This document shows, one piece after another, positions 29,209 to 40,210 of a stretch of 64,000 nt of DNA. The translations under genes and the position numbers were made by a program. The notes under the pieces are model-generated. The model saw nothing but the letters and a program-made list of their open reading frames with translations. It searched no databases and was not told the origin of the DNA. The stretch covers positions 248,001 to 312,000 of the forward strand of contig NZ_JAQJZJ010000001.1 in NCBI RefSeq assembly GCF_027988105.1. The letters run 5' to 3'. How positions within the stretch are numbered: the stretch's first letter is position 1; every line of letters starts with the position of its first letter. The stretch comes from Pseudomonas aestuarii (lineage in GTDB: Bacteria; Pseudomonadota; Gammaproteobacteria; Pseudomonadales; Pseudomonadaceae).

Positions 29209-30087
29209 CTAGCGACGAGTGCCGCTGATACGTACCCAACCCTCCTTCTCCGCGATTGGATCTAGCGCGAAGGCGTCAGCGTAGGCTGCGCGCACTTCTT
29301 CGGCTTGCTCGGCGAGAATCCCCGACAGGGCCAGGCGGCCGCCGGGCTTGGCCAGGCTGGTAATCTGCGCCGCCAGAGCCACCAGGGGGCCGGCGAGGAT
29401 ATTGGCCACCACCACGTCGGCCTGTTGCTGCGGCAGATCGGCGGGCAGGTAGAGCGGGAAGCGGGCCGGGTCAATGCCGTTGCGCCCGGCATTGTCGCGC
29501 GAAGCCTCCAGGGCTTGCGGGTCGATGTCGGTGCCAACTGCCTGGGGGGCGCCCAGCAGCAGGGCGGCGATGGCCAGGATGCCCGAGCCGCAGCCGAAAT
29601 CCAGCACGTCGCAGTGGCTCAGATCCTGGCTGTCGAGCCATTCCAGGCACAGCGCGGTGGTTGGATGGGTGCCGGTGCCGAAGGCCAGACCCGGATCGAG
29701 CAGCAGGTTGACTGCGTCCGGTTCGGGCGCAGCGTGCCAGCTGGGCACTATCCACAGCCGCTGGCCGAAGCGCATGGGGTGGAAGTTGTCCATCCAGCTG
29801 CGTTCCCAATCCTGGTCGGCGATCACCTCGGCGTGATGTTCCGGTAGCTCGGCGCCAGTCAGCAGTTGCAGGTGGGCAAACACCGCATCGGCCAGGGTGT
29901 CGGCTTCGAACAGGGCGAGCAGGTGGGTGTGCGACCACAGTGGGGTGGTGCCCAGGTCCGGCTCGAAAATCGGCTGATCTTCGGCGTCCATGAAGGTTAC
30001 CGATACGGCGCCGACTTCGAGCAGGGCGTCTTCGTAGGTTTCTGCCTGATCCGGGGTGATGGCGAGACGGACTTGTAACCAGGGCAT
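29209..30087 (-). CDS. prmA: ribosomal protein L11 methyltransferase
   Basis: PrmA methylates lysines and the N-terminus of ribosomal protein L11 using SAM. The 292-residue protein starts [20 protein letters not shown] and carries the SAM motif [20 protein letters not shown] and the NxPP-like stretch [17 protein letters not shown] 30087 fits the family start; the frame is open a little further. It lies between accC and the zinc-ribbon gene in the order known from P. aeruginosa. A hairpin (30183-30214) separates it from accC. Confidence 0.97.
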   Translation of the reverse strand: MPWLQVRLAITPDQAETYEDALLEVGAVSVTFMDAEDQPIFEPDLGTTPLWSHTHLLALFEADTLADAVFAHLQLLTGAELPEHHAEVIADQDWERSWMDNFHPMRFGQRLWIVPSWHAAPEPDAVNLLLDPGLAFGTGTHPTTALCLEWLDSQDLSHCDVLDFGCGSGILAIAALLLGAPQAVGTDIDPQALEASRDNAGRNGIDPARFPLYLPADLPQQQADVVVANILAGPLVALAAQITSLAKPGGRLALSGILAEQAEEVRAAYADAFALDPIAEKEGWVRISGTRR

Positions 30088-30182
30088 GGGGAACCTCGTG
30101 AGCACTGTGGCGTGATGGTGCAATTGGCCGCGCAGCTTACTTGAAGCGGTGGCCCGGCTGCCACCGCCGCGCCGCGCAGATA

Positions 30183-30214
30183 CGACAAGGGCCGCCCAAT
30201 GGCAGCCCTTGTCG
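30183..30214. terminator. hairpin between accC and prmA
   Basis: CGACAAGGGC (30183-30192) and GCCCTTGTCG (30205-30214) pair perfectly over 10 bp around a loop that can extend the stem by 3 more pairs. It lies about 80 bp after the accC stop. There is no T-run on the minus strand, so it may attenuate or protect the RNA more than end it. Confidence 0.5.
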
Positions 30215-30292
30215 AGACTTCAAACATGAACCTGGGCGCTAGAGCGAGGCTGTTGATTACCCAGCATCGCAGTCGCGCTGCAGGTCATGGGG

Positions 30293-31642
30293 TCAGTGCT
30301 TGTCCATCCCCAGTTTCTTTTCCAGGTAATGGATATTCACGCCACCCTTGCAGAAGCCCTTGTCGCGCACCAGGTCGCGGTGCAGCGGCACGTTGGTCTT
30401 GATGCCGTCGACGACGATTTCGTCCAGCGCGTTGCGCATGCGGGCCAGGGCCTCGTCGCGGGTCGCGCCGTAAGTGATCAGCTTGCCGATCAGCGAGTCG
30501 TAGTGCGGTGGCACGGTGTAGCCGCTGTACAGGTGCGAGTCGACCCGCACGCCGTTGCCGCCAGGCGCATGGAAGTGCTTGACCTTGCCCGGGCAGGGCA
30601 TGAAGTTGTCCGGGTCTTCGGCGTTGATCCGGCACTCCAGGGCGTGGCCGCGGATCACCACGTCTTCCTGGGTGAACGACAGCTTGTTGCCAGCGGCGAT
30701 GCTGAGCATCTCCTTGACGATGTCGATGCCGGTGACCATTTCGCTGACCGGGTGCTCGACCTGGACGCGGGTGTTCATCTCGATGAAGTAGAAGTTGCCG
30801 TCTTCATAGAGGAACTCGAAGGTACCCGCACCACGGTAGCCGATCTCGATGCAGGCATCGACGCAGCGCTTGAACACTTCGGCGCGGGACTGCTCGTTGA
30901 TGAACGGGGCCGGCGCTTCTTCCAGCACCTTCTGGTGGCGGCGCTGCAGCGAGCAGTCGCGGTCACCCAGGTGGATGGCGTTGCCTTGGCCGTCGGAGAG
31001 CACCTGGACTTCCACGTGACGTGGGTTGCCGAGGAATTTTTCCAGATAGACCATCGGGTTGCCGAACACCGAGCCGGCTTCGCTGCGCGTCAGCTTGGCC
31101 GATTTGATCAGGTCTTCTTCCTTGTGCACCACGCGCATGCCGCGACCACCGCCGCCGCCAGCGGCCTTGATGATCACCGGATAACCGACTTCGCGGGCAA
31201 TCGCCAGGGCGGTTTCCTCGTCTTCCGGCAGCGGGCCGTCGGAGCCGGGTACCACCGGCACGCCGGCGCGTTTCATGGCGTCCTTGGCCGAGACCTTGTC
31301 GCCCATCAGGCGAATGGTCGCAGCTGTTGGGCCGATGAAGGCAAAGCCGGAGTTTTCCACCTGTTCGGCGAAGTCGGCGTTTTCCGCGAGGAAGCCGTAG
31401 CCCGGGTGGATGGCGGTGGCGCCGGTGACTTCAGCGGCGCTGATGATCGCTGGAATATTCAGGTAGGACAGGGCGCCGGAGGCCGGGCCGATACACACCG
31501 ATTCGTCGGCCAGGGCCAAATGCATCAGTTCGCGGTCAGCAGTGGAGTGCACCGCGACGGTCTTGATGCCCAGCTCTTTACAGGCGCGCAAGACGCGCAG
31601 GGCGATCTCGCCGCGGTTGGCGATCAGGACTTTTTCCAACAT
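30293..31642 (-). CDS. accC: acetyl-CoA carboxylase biotin carboxylase subunit
   Basis: AccC carboxylates the biotin of AccB with ATP and bicarbonate, the first half of malonyl-CoA synthesis. The 449-residue chain starts [20 protein letters not shown] and contains the glycine loop [36 protein letters not shown] and [17 protein letters not shown], all hallmark biotin carboxylase blocks. ATG 31642 is the family start, 17 bp after accB, so the two form the usual accBC operon. Confidence 0.98.
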   Translation of the reverse strand: MLEKVLIANRGEIALRVLRACKELGIKTVAVHSTADRELMHLALADESVCIGPASGALSYLNIPAIISAAEVTGATAIHPGYGFLAENADFAEQVENSGFAFIGPTAATIRLMGDKVSAKDAMKRAGVPVVPGSDGPLPEDEETALAIAREVGYPVIIKAAGGGGGRGMRVVHKEEDLIKSAKLTRSEAGSVFGNPMVYLEKFLGNPRHVEVQVLSDGQGNAIHLGDRDCSLQRRHQKVLEEAPAPFINEQSRAEVFKRCVDACIEIGYRGAGTFEFLYEDGNFYFIEMNTRVQVEHPVSEMVTGIDIVKEMLSIAAGNKLSFTQEDVVIRGHALECRINAEDPDNFMPCPGKVKHFHAPGGNGVRVDSHLYSGYTVPPHYDSLIGKLITYGATRDEALARMRNALDEIVVDGIKTNVPLHRDLVRDKGFCKGGVNIHYLEKKLGMDKH

Positions 31643-31659
31643 CGGAGGCTCTCCGCGGT

Positions 31660-32115
31660 TCAAACGATGGTGAACAGGGGCTGATCGTATTCCACCGGCT
31701 GGCCGTTCTCGCCCAGGATGGATTCGATGGTGCCACTGCTCTCGGCCTCGATGTGGTTCATCATCTTCATCGCTTCGACGATGCAGAGGATGTCGCCTTT
31801 CTTCACGCTCGTACCCACTTCAACGAAGTTGCCCGAGGTCGGCGAGGCGGCCCGGAAGAAGGTGCCGACCATTGGCGAGCGCACCACGGTGCCGTTCAGT
31901 TTGGCGGCAGCCGGTGCGGCGGCTTCGGCGGCGGCAACGGGAGCGGCAGGCGCTGCCGGTGCAGGCTGCGGGGCATACATGGGTTGCTGGGCGTAGGTCG
32001 GTTGCTTGCCGTGACGGCTGATGCGCACGGATTCTTCGCCTTCGCGAATTTCCAACTCGTCGATGCCGGATTCTTCCAGCAGTTCGATCAGTTTCTTGAC
32101 TTTACGTATATCCAT
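31660..32115 (-). CDS. accB: biotin carboxyl carrier protein of acetyl-CoA carboxylase
   Basis: The 151-residue AccB starts [20 protein letters not shown], has an Ala/Pro-rich flexible linker (residues 40-72) and ends in the biotinyl domain with the attachment motif EAMKMMN (K117). The lysine is biotinylated by BirA and shuttles carboxyl groups between AccC and AccAD. Length and linker composition are normal. It lies between aroQ (22 bp upstream) and accC. Confidence 0.98.
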   Translation of the reverse strand: MDIRKVKKLIELLEESGIDELEIREGEESVRISRHGKQPTYAQQPMYAPQPAPAAPAAPVAAAEAAAPAAAKLNGTVVRSPMVGTFFRAASPTSGNFVEVGTSVKKGDILCIVEAMKMMNHIEAESSGTIESILGENGQPVEYDQPLFTIV

Positions 32116-32137
32116 AGTGGCTCAACTCCCAGTGAGG

Positions 32138-32581
32138 TCAGGGCTGTTCAAGTTGTTCGAGTGCGGCCTCCAGGGCCAGTCGGTAACCGCTGGCGCCAAG
32201 ACCGCAGATCACCCCTACGGCAACATCGGAAAAGTAGGAGTGATGGCGGAAAGCTTCGCGTTTGTGCACGTTGGACAGGTGTACTTCGATGAATGGGATG
32301 CTCACCGCCAGCAATGCGTCACGTAATGCGACGCTGGTATGAGTGAAAGCGGCGGGATTGATCAGGATAAAGTCGACACCTTCGCCTTTTGCGGCGTGAA
32401 TGCGCTCGATCAGCTCGTACTCGGCATTGCTTTGCAGGTAGAGCAGATGATGGCCAGCCTCGCGGGCGCGCCGCTCCAGATCGAGGTTGATCTGATCCAG
32501 GGTGGTGGCGCCATAGACACCCGGTTCGCGGGTGCCAAGCAGATTCAGGTTGGGGCCGTGCAGCACCAGTAAGGTGGCCAT
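32138..32581 (-). CDS. aroQ: 3-dehydroquinate dehydratase, type II
   Basis: AroQ turns 3-dehydroquinate to 3-dehydroshikimate in the shikimate pathway. The 147-residue protein has the type II signature [18 protein letters not shown] with the catalytic Arg/Tyr near residues 18-24, the [16 protein letters not shown] block (substrate Asn and Thr/Ser) and [18 protein letters not shown] with the catalytic His. It heads the aroQ-accB-accC run, as in P. aeruginosa. The 121-bp gap before dsbD should contain its promoter. Confidence 0.97.
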   Translation of the reverse strand: MATLLVLHGPNLNLLGTREPGVYGATTLDQINLDLERRAREAGHHLLYLQSNAEYELIERIHAAKGEGVDFILINPAAFTHTSVALRDALLAVSIPFIEVHLSNVHKREAFRHHSYFSDVAVGVICGLGASGYRLALEAALEQLEQP

Positions 32582-32702
32582 GATCCGGTGATCCTTGTTG
32601 TTTGCACTGGCGGACTATGCCGGAGACGGCGCAGGGCTGTCCAGTTCCCGGCAATAGTCGACACGATGGCGGTAGTTTGCGTCATTCATATGACCATGAG
32701 CG

Positions 32703-34484
32703 CTAGAATCGTTCGCTGGCCCGGTTGAGGCGAGTGGCGAAGTCGGCCGCGTCGATTTCACCGACCACCCGCAAATCCTGCCATTCGTCGCCTTTGGCAT
32801 CGAACAACAGGATTGCCGGGGGGCCAAACAGTTGGTAACGATCGAGCAGGGCGCGTTGGGCCGGGTTGCTCTCGGTGATGTCGAAGCGCACCAGGCGGTA
32901 GGCGCCGAGCTGGCTGGCGACTGCTGTGGCATTCAGCACTTCGCGCTCGATCACCTTGCAGCTGATGCACCAGTCGGCGTACCAGTCGAGCAGCAGAGGC
33001 TTGCCGGCGCGCTGCGCGGCGGCGAAGGCCGCATCCAGCTCGGCCGGGTTGCTGATGGTCTGCCAGCTGTCCGATTCCACGTGCTCACCTACGCTGCCGG
33101 CCAGCGGCATGCGTCCGAGCGGGCGCAAGGGGTCGTTCTGACCTTGCAGGGCACCGGTCCAGGCGGCCAGGGCATAGACCAGCAGCATCAGGCCGGCCAG
33201 CTGGCTGAGTTTCTGCTTGTGGGTTTTCGGACCGAGTTCCAGGGCGCCGAGAAACAGCGCTACGCCACCGGCGAGCAGGCCCCACAAGGCCAGCGTCAGC
33301 TGGGCCGGCAGTACCCGTTCGAGCAACCATACGGCGACCGCCAGTAGCAGTACGCCGAAGGCATTGCGCACGCCAATCATCCAGGTGCCCGACTTCGGCA
33401 GCAGGGCGCCACCACCGGTGGCGAACAGCACCAGTGGCGCACCCATGCCCAGGCCCAGGGCGAACAGTTTCAAGCCACCGCCCAACGCGTCGCCGCTGGC
33501 GCTGATGTAGAGCAGGGCGCCAGCCAGGGGGGCCGAGACGCAGGGCGATACCAGCAGGCTGGAGAGTACGCCGAGCAAGGCGGCGTTGGTGTAAGAACCG
33601 CCACGGGTCTTGCCGGCCAGGCGGTCCAGCGGTTCGCTGAAACGGCGCGGCAGGCGCAGTTCGTAGACGCCGAACATGGCCAGGGCGAACAAGGCGAAGA
33701 AGGCGGCGAAGGGCACCAGAATCCACGCCGATTGCAGGCGCGCCTGCAGGTTGAGGCCGGCACCGAATACCCCCATCAGGGCGCCGAGCACGGCGAAGCA
33801 GAGGGCCATCGGCAGCACATAGGCCAGCGACAGGCTGAAGCTGCGCAGTCCGCCCACCTGGCCACGCAGCACCACGCCGGAGAGGATCGGCAGCATCGGC
33901 AAGACGCACGGGGTAAAGGTCAGGCCCAGTCCCGCAAGGAAGAACAGCGCCAGGTCGCTCCAGCGCCAGCTGTTGTTTGCAGCGTTCGGGGTGGGCGGTG
34001 TGATGCTGGGGGTGGCCAGGCCGCCGGCGATCTGCAGCTGTTCGGTTTCCGGTGGGTAACACAAGCCCTTGTCGGCGCAGCCCTGGTAGCTGACGCTGAG
34101 GTTGAGCGGGCGGTTGTCCGGATTATCCAGTGGCAACTCGACATCCAGCACGCCGTAGTACACCTCGACATCGCCGAAGTAGTCGTCGACCTTGGCCTTG
34201 CCAGCCGGCAATTGCGCAGCGCCCAGGGCGATGTCGGTCGGCTCGCTGCTGAATTGGAACCGGTGTCGGTAGAGGTAGTAGCCCTCGGCGGCGACGAAGC
34301 GCAGTTTGATCGACTCGGTCGAGCTGTCGATCAGGCTGAGCTTGAATGCCTCGCGCACCGGGAGGAAATCCTCGCTGTTGTTCAGCGGCGCACCCAGTGG
34401 TGCCGGGGCGGGACGGCTGTCGAACAGGCCGGCGCCAGCGGGCAGGGCGACCAGCAGCAGGATCAGGTAGAGCAAGCGGCGCAT
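32703..34484 (-). CDS. dsbD: thiol:disulfide interchange protein DsbD
   Basis: DsbD carries electrons from cytoplasmic thioredoxin to periplasmic DsbC and DsbG. All three modules are visible in 593 residues: a signal peptide (MRRLLYLILLLVALPAGAG) with the alpha domain and its pair in CADKGLCYPPE; eight membrane segments with FTPCVLPMLPILSG and SPCVSAPLAG bearing the membrane cysteines; and a C-terminal thioredoxin-like domain with WYADWCISCKVIEREV. The start at 34484 is where the signal peptide begins. The gene is of family length and sits upstream of aroQ as in P. aeruginosa (dipZ there). Confidence 0.95.
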   Translation of the reverse strand: MRRLLYLILLLVALPAGAGLFDSRPAPAPLGAPLNNSEDFLPVREAFKLSLIDSSTESIKLRFVAAEGYYLYRHRFQFSSEPTDIALGAAQLPAGKAKVDDYFGDVEVYYGVLDVELPLDNPDNRPLNLSVSYQGCADKGLCYPPETEQLQIAGGLATPSITPPTPNAANNSWRWSDLALFFLAGLGLTFTPCVLPMLPILSGVVLRGQVGGLRSFSLSLAYVLPMALCFAVLGALMGVFGAGLNLQARLQSAWILVPFAAFFALFALAMFGVYELRLPRRFSEPLDRLAGKTRGGSYTNAALLGVLSSLLVSPCVSAPLAGALLYISASGDALGGGLKLFALGLGMGAPLVLFATGGGALLPKSGTWMIGVRNAFGVLLLAVAVWLLERVLPAQLTLALWGLLAGGVALFLGALELGPKTHKQKLSQLAGLMLLVYALAAWTGALQGQNDPLRPLGRMPLAGSVGEHVESDSWQTISNPAELDAAFAAAQRAGKPLLLDWYADWCISCKVIEREVLNATAVASQLGAYRLVRFDITESNPAQRALLDRYQLFGPPAILLFDAKGDEWQDLRVVGEIDAADFATRLNRASERF

Positions 34485-34654
34485 GGCGGTCTCGCAGGTT
34501 GGACGTGAGCGCATCATAACCAAGCTGGCGACCTAGCGGCAGGTCCAGGCTGTAAGCGGTCTTGTCGGACGCCTCAATGACCGCTAATCACGCCTGTCTG
34601 ACGCGCCTGCGACAGATGGCCGCGGCCAGTCTGTCCGGCGCCTTGCCGGCTCGG

Positions 34655-36619
34655 TTACAGGCGAAACGCCTGCACCGCCGTGTGCAGTTGGCCACCCACC
34701 TGCAGCAGCCGATCGCCTTGCTGGCGGCCTTCGCCGATGCGTACCAGGTTGTCACCACCGAGCTGGTGGATGCGCTCGCTGTGGCCGCGGATCTCGCTGA
34801 CCGCGCCGCTCTGCTGGGCGGTGGCGTCGGCGATGCGCTCGGCCATGCTGGCAATGGTGCGAATCGCCGCGATGATTTCGTCCAGCGCGCCATCGGCCGC
34901 CTCGGCCTGGCCGGCGCTGGCCTGGGCGTGTTCGACCTGGGTGCGCATGGCACTGACGGATTGTCGCGCGGCCTGCTGCAGGCGGCCGATCAGTTCCTGG
35001 ATTTCCGCGGTGGCGCCGCTGGTGCGCTGCGACAGTGAGCGGACCTCGTCGGCGACCACGGCGAATCCACGGCCCGCCTCGCCGGCGCGGGCCGCTTCGA
35101 TGGCGGCGTTGAGGGCCAGCAGGTTGGTTTGCTCGGCGATGCCGCGGATCACCGTCAGTACATTGCCGATGGTGGCGGTTTCCTCGGCCAGGCGTTCGAT
35201 GGCCTGGGCGTTGCCCTGCACTTCGCCGACCAGCGCATGCAGCCCGCTGAGGCTCTGGCCGATCACCTGCTGGCCCTGTTCCAGGGCGCGGTCGGCGTCG
35301 CGGCTGGCATCGGCGGCCTGGCTGGCATCGCCGGCGACTTGCTGGATGGTTGCCTCCAGATCGCCGAGGGCATCGCGAATCTGTGCGGTATCGCCGGCCT
35401 GGCGTTCGGCGCCGGCATGCAGGCCGCCGCTGAGATCGGCCAGGGTGCGGCTGGAGCCGGCAACCTGTTCGGCATGCAGGCGGATGCTGCCAACCAGTTC
35501 GACCAGGTAGGCGCGCAGGCGATTCAGCGATGCCTCGATGTCGCACAGTTCGCGGGTGCGTGAGCCGAGCCTGATGTCCTCGGCGAAATCGCCCTGGGCC
35601 CAGGCCGACAGGGCCGGGACCAGGTGGTTGAGAACCTTGGTCAGGCGCCGTTGAATGGTATCGATGACCAGGGCGATCAGCAGGATCAGGCCGATCATCA
35701 GGCCCTGGAGCAGGCGCACTTCGGCCTGAATCCGGCCGTGTTCGGCGCGCACGGCCGGCTCCAGGGTGGCGAGGGCCTGTTGCACGCTGTCGACCTGGCT
35801 GCGGGTGGCGCTGGCCAGGGCGGTGCGTTGTTCGATCAGGCTGCGGGTGCGCTGCAGTTCGCTCGGGTAGCGGCTGATCAGGCTGGCCAGGTCGCGCTTG
35901 AGGGCGATGCCGCGGTCTTCTGCTGGCGTGCTGTCGCTGTCGCCGGCCAGGCCCAGCAGGGCGGAAAAGGCATCGCTGCCGGAACTGCGCTCATCGGCCA
36001 CGCCGAGCAAGGGCAGGGCATCCAGGGCCTGGGCCTGCAGGCCGAGTGCGGCCAGTTCGCGTTCGACGTCGCTGGCCAGTTCGCTGCGTCCACTGCTGAC
36101 CAGCTTGTCGCGGGCGTGGGCCAGGCGGGTCAGCAGCTGGGCCGCGACAAACAATGGCCGCCGGTATGGGCTCGCCGCAGAGCTGGTGGCGCTGTCGGCA
36201 TACTGCGCCAGTTGTTCCAGGGCGCTGGCCATCTCGCGCTCGGCCTGCACCAGCAAACCCTGAGGGTCGCCCGCCAGCTTGCCGGCAGCGAGTAGCTGGT
36301 TGGCGCTGAAACTTTGCAGTTCGGCCAGGCTGGGGCGCACTTCCTCGGCCAGTTGTGGCGGCAGCTCGGCAATGGCGGGAGCCAGGTCTGCCAAGGCCTG
36401 GAGCGCCGCGCTGTGCTGCAGGGCATCACCGCTGCGGAGGTAGCCGAGGATGTTGCGCGCCGCCTCCCGCTGGAATTGTTGGGACAGGCTCAGGTAACGC
36501 TCCATCAGCAGGTAGGGGCGCTCCAGGGCGCGCTGCGACCACCAGAGGGTGGCGGCCAGCGCCACGCAGACGGTGACCAGCAACAGGGTATTGAGGTTGG
36601 TAAGTGATTTCAGGCGCAT
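34655..36619 (-). CDS. ctpL: methyl-accepting chemotaxis protein, CtpL-like
   Basis: The 654-residue chemoreceptor has a first membrane helix ([19 protein letters not shown]), a long all-helical periplasmic region (about 35-300) of the HBM type, a second helix ([20 protein letters not shown]), a HAMP domain and a signalling domain with the hairpin tip [20 protein letters not shown]. In P. aeruginosa the gene in this position, ctpL, mediates taxis to low inorganic phosphate; the same ligand here is inferred from synteny. The start at 36619 is chosen because the upstream extension lacks hydrophobic character. No CheB/CheR pentapeptide is seen at the C-terminus. Confidence 0.85.
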   Translation of the reverse strand: MRLKSLTNLNTLLLVTVCVALAATLWWSQRALERPYLLMERYLSLSQQFQREAARNILGYLRSGDALQHSAALQALADLAPAIAELPPQLAEEVRPSLAELQSFSANQLLAAGKLAGDPQGLLVQAEREMASALEQLAQYADSATSSAASPYRRPLFVAAQLLTRLAHARDKLVSSGRSELASDVERELAALGLQAQALDALPLLGVADERSSGSDAFSALLGLAGDSDSTPAEDRGIALKRDLASLISRYPSELQRTRSLIEQRTALASATRSQVDSVQQALATLEPAVRAEHGRIQAEVRLLQGLMIGLILLIALVIDTIQRRLTKVLNHLVPALSAWAQGDFAEDIRLGSRTRELCDIEASLNRLRAYLVELVGSIRLHAEQVAGSSRTLADLSGGLHAGAERQAGDTAQIRDALGDLEATIQQVAGDASQAADASRDADRALEQGQQVIGQSLSGLHALVGEVQGNAQAIERLAEETATIGNVLTVIRGIAEQTNLLALNAAIEAARAGEAGRGFAVVADEVRSLSQRTSGATAEIQELIGRLQQAARQSVSAMRTQVEHAQASAGQAEAADGALDEIIAAIRTIASMAERIADATAQQSGAVSEIRGHSERIHQLGGDNLVRIGEGRQQGDRLLQVGGQLHTAVQAFRL

Positions 36620-37059
36620 GGGACTCGACCGCAGACGGAAGGGTGCTGGCGTGTGCCCGATGACCTCTGGGCACAACCGCTATGCTGCTGAAGTTATTGC
36701 GTTTTCATGACAGGGTTGTGACGGTGAGGGTGGGGCGGGGTTTATTTGGTAATGATCCGGAGAGGTGTTGTCCGGAGCCGAAGCACGGCGCAGTCGGCCG
36801 CCCCGTCTTCGCCGCCGCGCTGTCGCGCAGCAAGCTGGAGACAATCGCGTGTGCCGTCTTGGGGGCACTTGTTGGAGGGGCCGGGCGGCGCTCCGCTTTA
36901 GCCGTGAAGCTGCGCTGTGCAGGCTTTCGCGGCTAAAGCCCCTCCCGCACCAACGTAATAACCGAAAAAAATCAATGACATGCGGGTTGTTTGATAAGGG
37001 CCAAGGAGGGCGCCAGGTCCGTGCTGTGGCTCCTGCACAAAGGCTGGGTTGGCCCAGCC
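36620..37059. other. 440-bp intergenic region holding a family-A hairpin
   Basis: Apart from the hairpin at 36872-36953 and the promoter expected for the chemoreceptor gene, nothing recognisable is present. GC-rich stretches give open frames on both strands but none resembles a protein. Confidence 0.5.
36872..36953. repeat. REP-like hairpin, family A (copy 4)
   Basis: TTGGAGGGGC at the left pairs with GCCCCTCCCGCACCAA at the right with small bulges, and CTTTAGCCG pairs with CGGCTAAAG inside. It lies between the 3' end of the GcbA-like gene and the start of the chemoreceptor gene. Confidence 0.75.
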
Positions 37060-38679
37060 TCAGTCAGCGCTGAACACCTCGACCCGGTTGCGTCCACCGT
37101 GCTTGGCCGCGTAGAGCGCCTCGTCAGCCTGCTGGGTCAGGGTTTGGCTACTGGTCTCGCCGTGCAGTTGGGCAATGCCGCAACTGAAGGTGCAGGTCAG
37201 GTCGAGCGGTTGCGCCGGGTAGATTATCTCGGCAAAGCGCTTGCGGATCTCGTCAAGCACCAGCTGGGCCGCCCTGGCGTCGGTATTGGGCATGACCACG
37301 GCGAACTCTTCGCCGCCATAGCGGCCGATGTGGTCACTCTTGCGCAGGCGCTGCTTGAGGAACAGCGCCAGGCTCTTGATTACCCGGTCACCCATGGGGT
37401 GGCCATAGTTGTCGTTGACCTTCTTGAAGAAGTCGATATCGAGCATGGCGAAGCTCAGCGGCTGCTGGTCACGCTGGGCGCGGAAGCGCGTATCTTCGAG
37501 CAATTGCAGGGTGTGGGTGTGGTTGTACAGGCCGGTGAGGCTGTCGCGCACCATGCGCGCCTTGAGGTTGCGCGCGCGGGCGGCGCGGTTGCGCACGGTG
37601 GCGATCAGGTGGCGCGGCTTGATCGGCTTGGTGAGGAAGTCGTCGCCGCCCTCGCTCATGGCGTCGAGCTGCTTGTCGAGGTCGTCTTCGGCAGACAGGT
37701 AGATGATCGGCACGCTGACGTAGCGGTCGTTGTGGCGGATTACCTTGGCCAGTTCGGTGCCGTTGCAGTCCGGCATGTACATGTCGAGGATGATCAGGTC
37801 TGGCTGGAATTCGGCCAGCCCGGCCATGGTCTGGATCGGCTCGATCAGGGTCCGGGTGATGATTCCGGCGCTGTTGAGCGCCCGTTCGGTATAGGTGGCC
37901 TGGGCGCGCGAATCATCGACGATCAGCACCTTGTAGGGTTCGTACTGCGCCACATGGGCGAGCACTTCGATGCGTTCAAGCAGGCTGGAGGCGTCCAGGG
38001 TGCCGGTGAAAAATTCCTGGCCGCCGGCGCGCACCGCCGCCAGGCGGGCCGACATGTCGGTATCCAGGTGGCTGTAGAACAGCAGGGGGATCTTTTCTTC
38101 CAGGTCTTGCTGCACCGCCTGGACCAACTGCAAGCCGGCGCCTGGGCCGGAGAAGTCCACATCCATGAGGATCGCGGCTGGGTGGCGTTCGAGCATCGCC
38201 GAGCGGAAGGCATTGGCAGTGTCCAGCGCTTGCGCGGTCATGCCGAAGTACTCGAGTTGCTGCGCCAGGTGCTCGGCCCGCTCAGGGTGTTGCAGGGCCA
38301 GGTACACCGGTTTGCGTAGCGGCGGCAGCGTGGTCTGCTCGAAGTTGTCGCCGCGGCGCAGTCCGGTCCGCGACAGGCGCTGCATGAGCTGGTTGAGCTG
38401 ACCGATCAGGTCGCTGTTGAGGCGACCGCGATTGTCTGCGACCGCCTGCAGGCAATGGCCGATGTCTTGCGCCAACTGACGGTGCTCGGCCTGCTCGAAG
38501 CGCTCGGCATAGCGCTGCAGTAACAGGGTGGCATTGCATAGCTCATGCATGCCGCGCTCGTTCCACTCGTTGCGCTGCAGGCGTTGCCAGACTTCCAGTA
38601 TCTGTCGTGCCTGGTGGATCACGCGCTGGGCAAAGTGCTGCTTGAGTCGGTCGAGACTGGGGTCTTCGTGCTCGGTCAT
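37060..38679 (-). CDS. GcbA-like response regulator, REC-REC-GGDEF diguanylate cyclase
   Basis: The 539-residue protein starts MTEHEDPSLDRLKQHFAQRV. Residues 1-110 are helical. A first receiver-like domain (about 122-240, LMDVDFSGPG) is followed by a canonical one (about 245-365, VLIVDDSRAQ and LIILDMYMPDCNG) and a GGDEF domain with YGGEEF and an RxxD inhibitory site (RKSD, five residues before). It should make c-di-GMP. In P. aeruginosa the gene beside ctpL is PA4843 (GcbA/AdcA), a cyclase involved in early attachment and dispersal; synteny and domain order support the same identity. Start chosen after the upstream basic extension. Confidence 0.88.
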   Translation of the reverse strand: MTEHEDPSLDRLKQHFAQRVIHQARQILEVWQRLQRNEWNERGMHELCNATLLLQRYAERFEQAEHRQLAQDIGHCLQAVADNRGRLNSDLIGQLNQLMQRLSRTGLRRGDNFEQTTLPPLRKPVYLALQHPERAEHLAQQLEYFGMTAQALDTANAFRSAMLERHPAAILMDVDFSGPGAGLQLVQAVQQDLEEKIPLLFYSHLDTDMSARLAAVRAGGQEFFTGTLDASSLLERIEVLAHVAQYEPYKVLIVDDSRAQATYTERALNSAGIITRTLIEPIQTMAGLAEFQPDLIILDMYMPDCNGTELAKVIRHNDRYVSVPIIYLSAEDDLDKQLDAMSEGGDDFLTKPIKPRHLIATVRNRAARARNLKARMVRDSLTGLYNHTHTLQLLEDTRFRAQRDQQPLSFAMLDIDFFKKVNDNYGHPMGDRVIKSLALFLKQRLRKSDHIGRYGGEEFAVVMPNTDARAAQLVLDEIRKRFAEIIYPAQPLDLTCTFSCGIAQLHGETSSQTLTQQADEALYAAKHGGRNRVEVFSAD

Positions 38680-39139
38680 GGCCCGGATTCCGGTGGAGGG
38701 CGGAAGAAGCGGTCTTCCGTGGTGGCCCCATGCTATCACTGCTGGTTTGCCCGGCAGTACCGCCGATCTACCAGCGTGAGCCTTCGGTCACATTGACCGT
38801 CACGCGGATCGGGAGTTTCAGCGTCGGCAAGATTACGGCTCAACGCTGCGCATCGGCCTACGCTTCATTTATAGTGCAAGGCTGTTGCGCAACCTTGGGT
38901 CAAGCAACCTGTCAGACTTAGGACTGCCCCACTGCGGCAAAGCCGGGTTTGGTCAATTTCTGCGCGCTTTTCGTTAAATAGAGCGACTATTCGTGGGCGG
39001 CCTCCCGCCTCAAAGCGCGCAAAAACTGCCTCAGACCGAGAGGTCGAACCCCGGACTTTCCCTCGCGGCGGACGCTAAAGTCAGTCAAGCTGCCTGGGTT
39101 GTGCTCGAACAGCCAAATGCGTAGATAAAGGACATTGCC
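38680..39139. other. 460-bp divergent intergenic region
   Basis: It separates the GcbA-like gene from the DUF2333 gene and should contain both promoters. A plus-strand -10-like TATAGT lies at 38870-38875, but its -35 region is poor. No repeat family or stable terminator was seen. Confidence 0.4.
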
Positions 39140-40207
39140 ATGCTGGACTGGAAAAAACGCGCTGCAGGCGCGCGCGACAGCGTCGATGACTCTGTGGATA
39201 ACGTGCGCAGTTACCTGGGAGGTGGCTGGCTCAGCCGGATGCTGGGCGGCTTGCTCGGCCTCTACCTGTTGCTGGCGCTGGTGGTTGGCTGGTACTGGAG
39301 CCAGGAGCCGGAGCAATTTTCGGTGCAGCAGTACGCCCAGGCCGCGGCGCAAGGCGCGCAGCAGCAGATGGTCAATGGCTATACCACGGCGGTCACCCTG
39401 AAGCATGTCGCCAGCACCTTGCTGGATAAGCCGGGCGGCTACCTGTCCAACGACCTCGCCCCGCCGGGGCTGTGGCTGGACAATATGCCGAGCTGGGAAT
39501 TTGGGGTGCTGGTGCAGGTGCGTGACATGGCACGTGCCCTGCGCAAGGACTTCACCCGCTCACAGTCGCAGTCCACCGAAGATCCGGACCTGGCCAAGGC
39601 CGAGCCGCGCTTCCACTTCGACAACAAGAGTTGGGCGCTGCCGGCATCCGAGGCGGAGTATCAAGAAGCGATCAAGTCACTCGATCGCTATTTGGCGCGG
39701 CTGGGCGATCCAAGCCAGTCCAGCGCCCAGTTCTACTCGCGTGCCGATAACCTCAACGCCTGGCTGGGCGATGCCGCGACTCGTCTGGGGTCGCTGTCGC
39801 AGCGCTTGTCGGCCAGCGTCGGTCAGATCCGCCTGAACACCGACACCGATCTGAAAGACGTGGTCGACGGCCAGGCGGTGCATGTCAACGAGGGCACCTA
39901 TGAGACGCCGTGGATGCAGATCGACAACGTCTTCTACGAAGCCCGCGGCCAGGCCTGGGCCCTGTCGCATCTGCTGCGCGCCATCGAAGTGGATTTCGCC
40001 GATGTCCTGGTGAAGAAGAACGCCACCGTCAGCCTGCGCCAGATCATCCGTGAGCTGGAGGCCGCACAGGAAACCCTGTGGAGTCCGATGGTCCTCAATG
40101 GCAGTGGCTATGGTCTGCTGGCCAACCATTCGCTGGTCATGGCCAACTATATTTCGCGTGCCAACGCCGGGCTCATCGATCTGCGTCAACTGCTGTCGCA
40201 GGGCTAG
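39140..40207 (+). CDS. DUF2333 family membrane-anchored protein
   Basis: The 355-residue protein starts MLDWKKRAAGARDSVDDSVD, has one membrane helix (MLGGLLGLYLLLALVVGWYW, about residues 34-53) and a long, mostly helical periplasmic part with NMPSWEFGVLVQVRDMARAL and HLLRAIEVDFADVLVKKNAT. It belongs to DUF2333, found next to the NUDIX gene in pseudomonads (PA4842 by position). The role is unknown; the architecture suggests an envelope-associated factor. The stop is 3 bp before the next gene, so the two form an operon. Confidence 0.85.
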   Translation: MLDWKKRAAGARDSVDDSVDNVRSYLGGGWLSRMLGGLLGLYLLLALVVGWYWSQEPEQFSVQQYAQAAAQGAQQQMVNGYTTAVTLKHVASTLLDKPGGYLSNDLAPPGLWLDNMPSWEFGVLVQVRDMARALRKDFTRSQSQSTEDPDLAKAEPRFHFDNKSWALPASEAEYQEAIKSLDRYLARLGDPSQSSAQFYSRADNLNAWLGDAATRLGSLSQRLSASVGQIRLNTDTDLKDVVDGQAVHVNEGTYETPWMQIDNVFYEARGQAWALSHLLRAIEVDFADVLVKKNATVSLRQIIRELEAAQETLWSPMVLNGSGYGLLANHSLVMANYISRANAGLIDLRQLLSQG

Positions 40208-40210
40208 GCA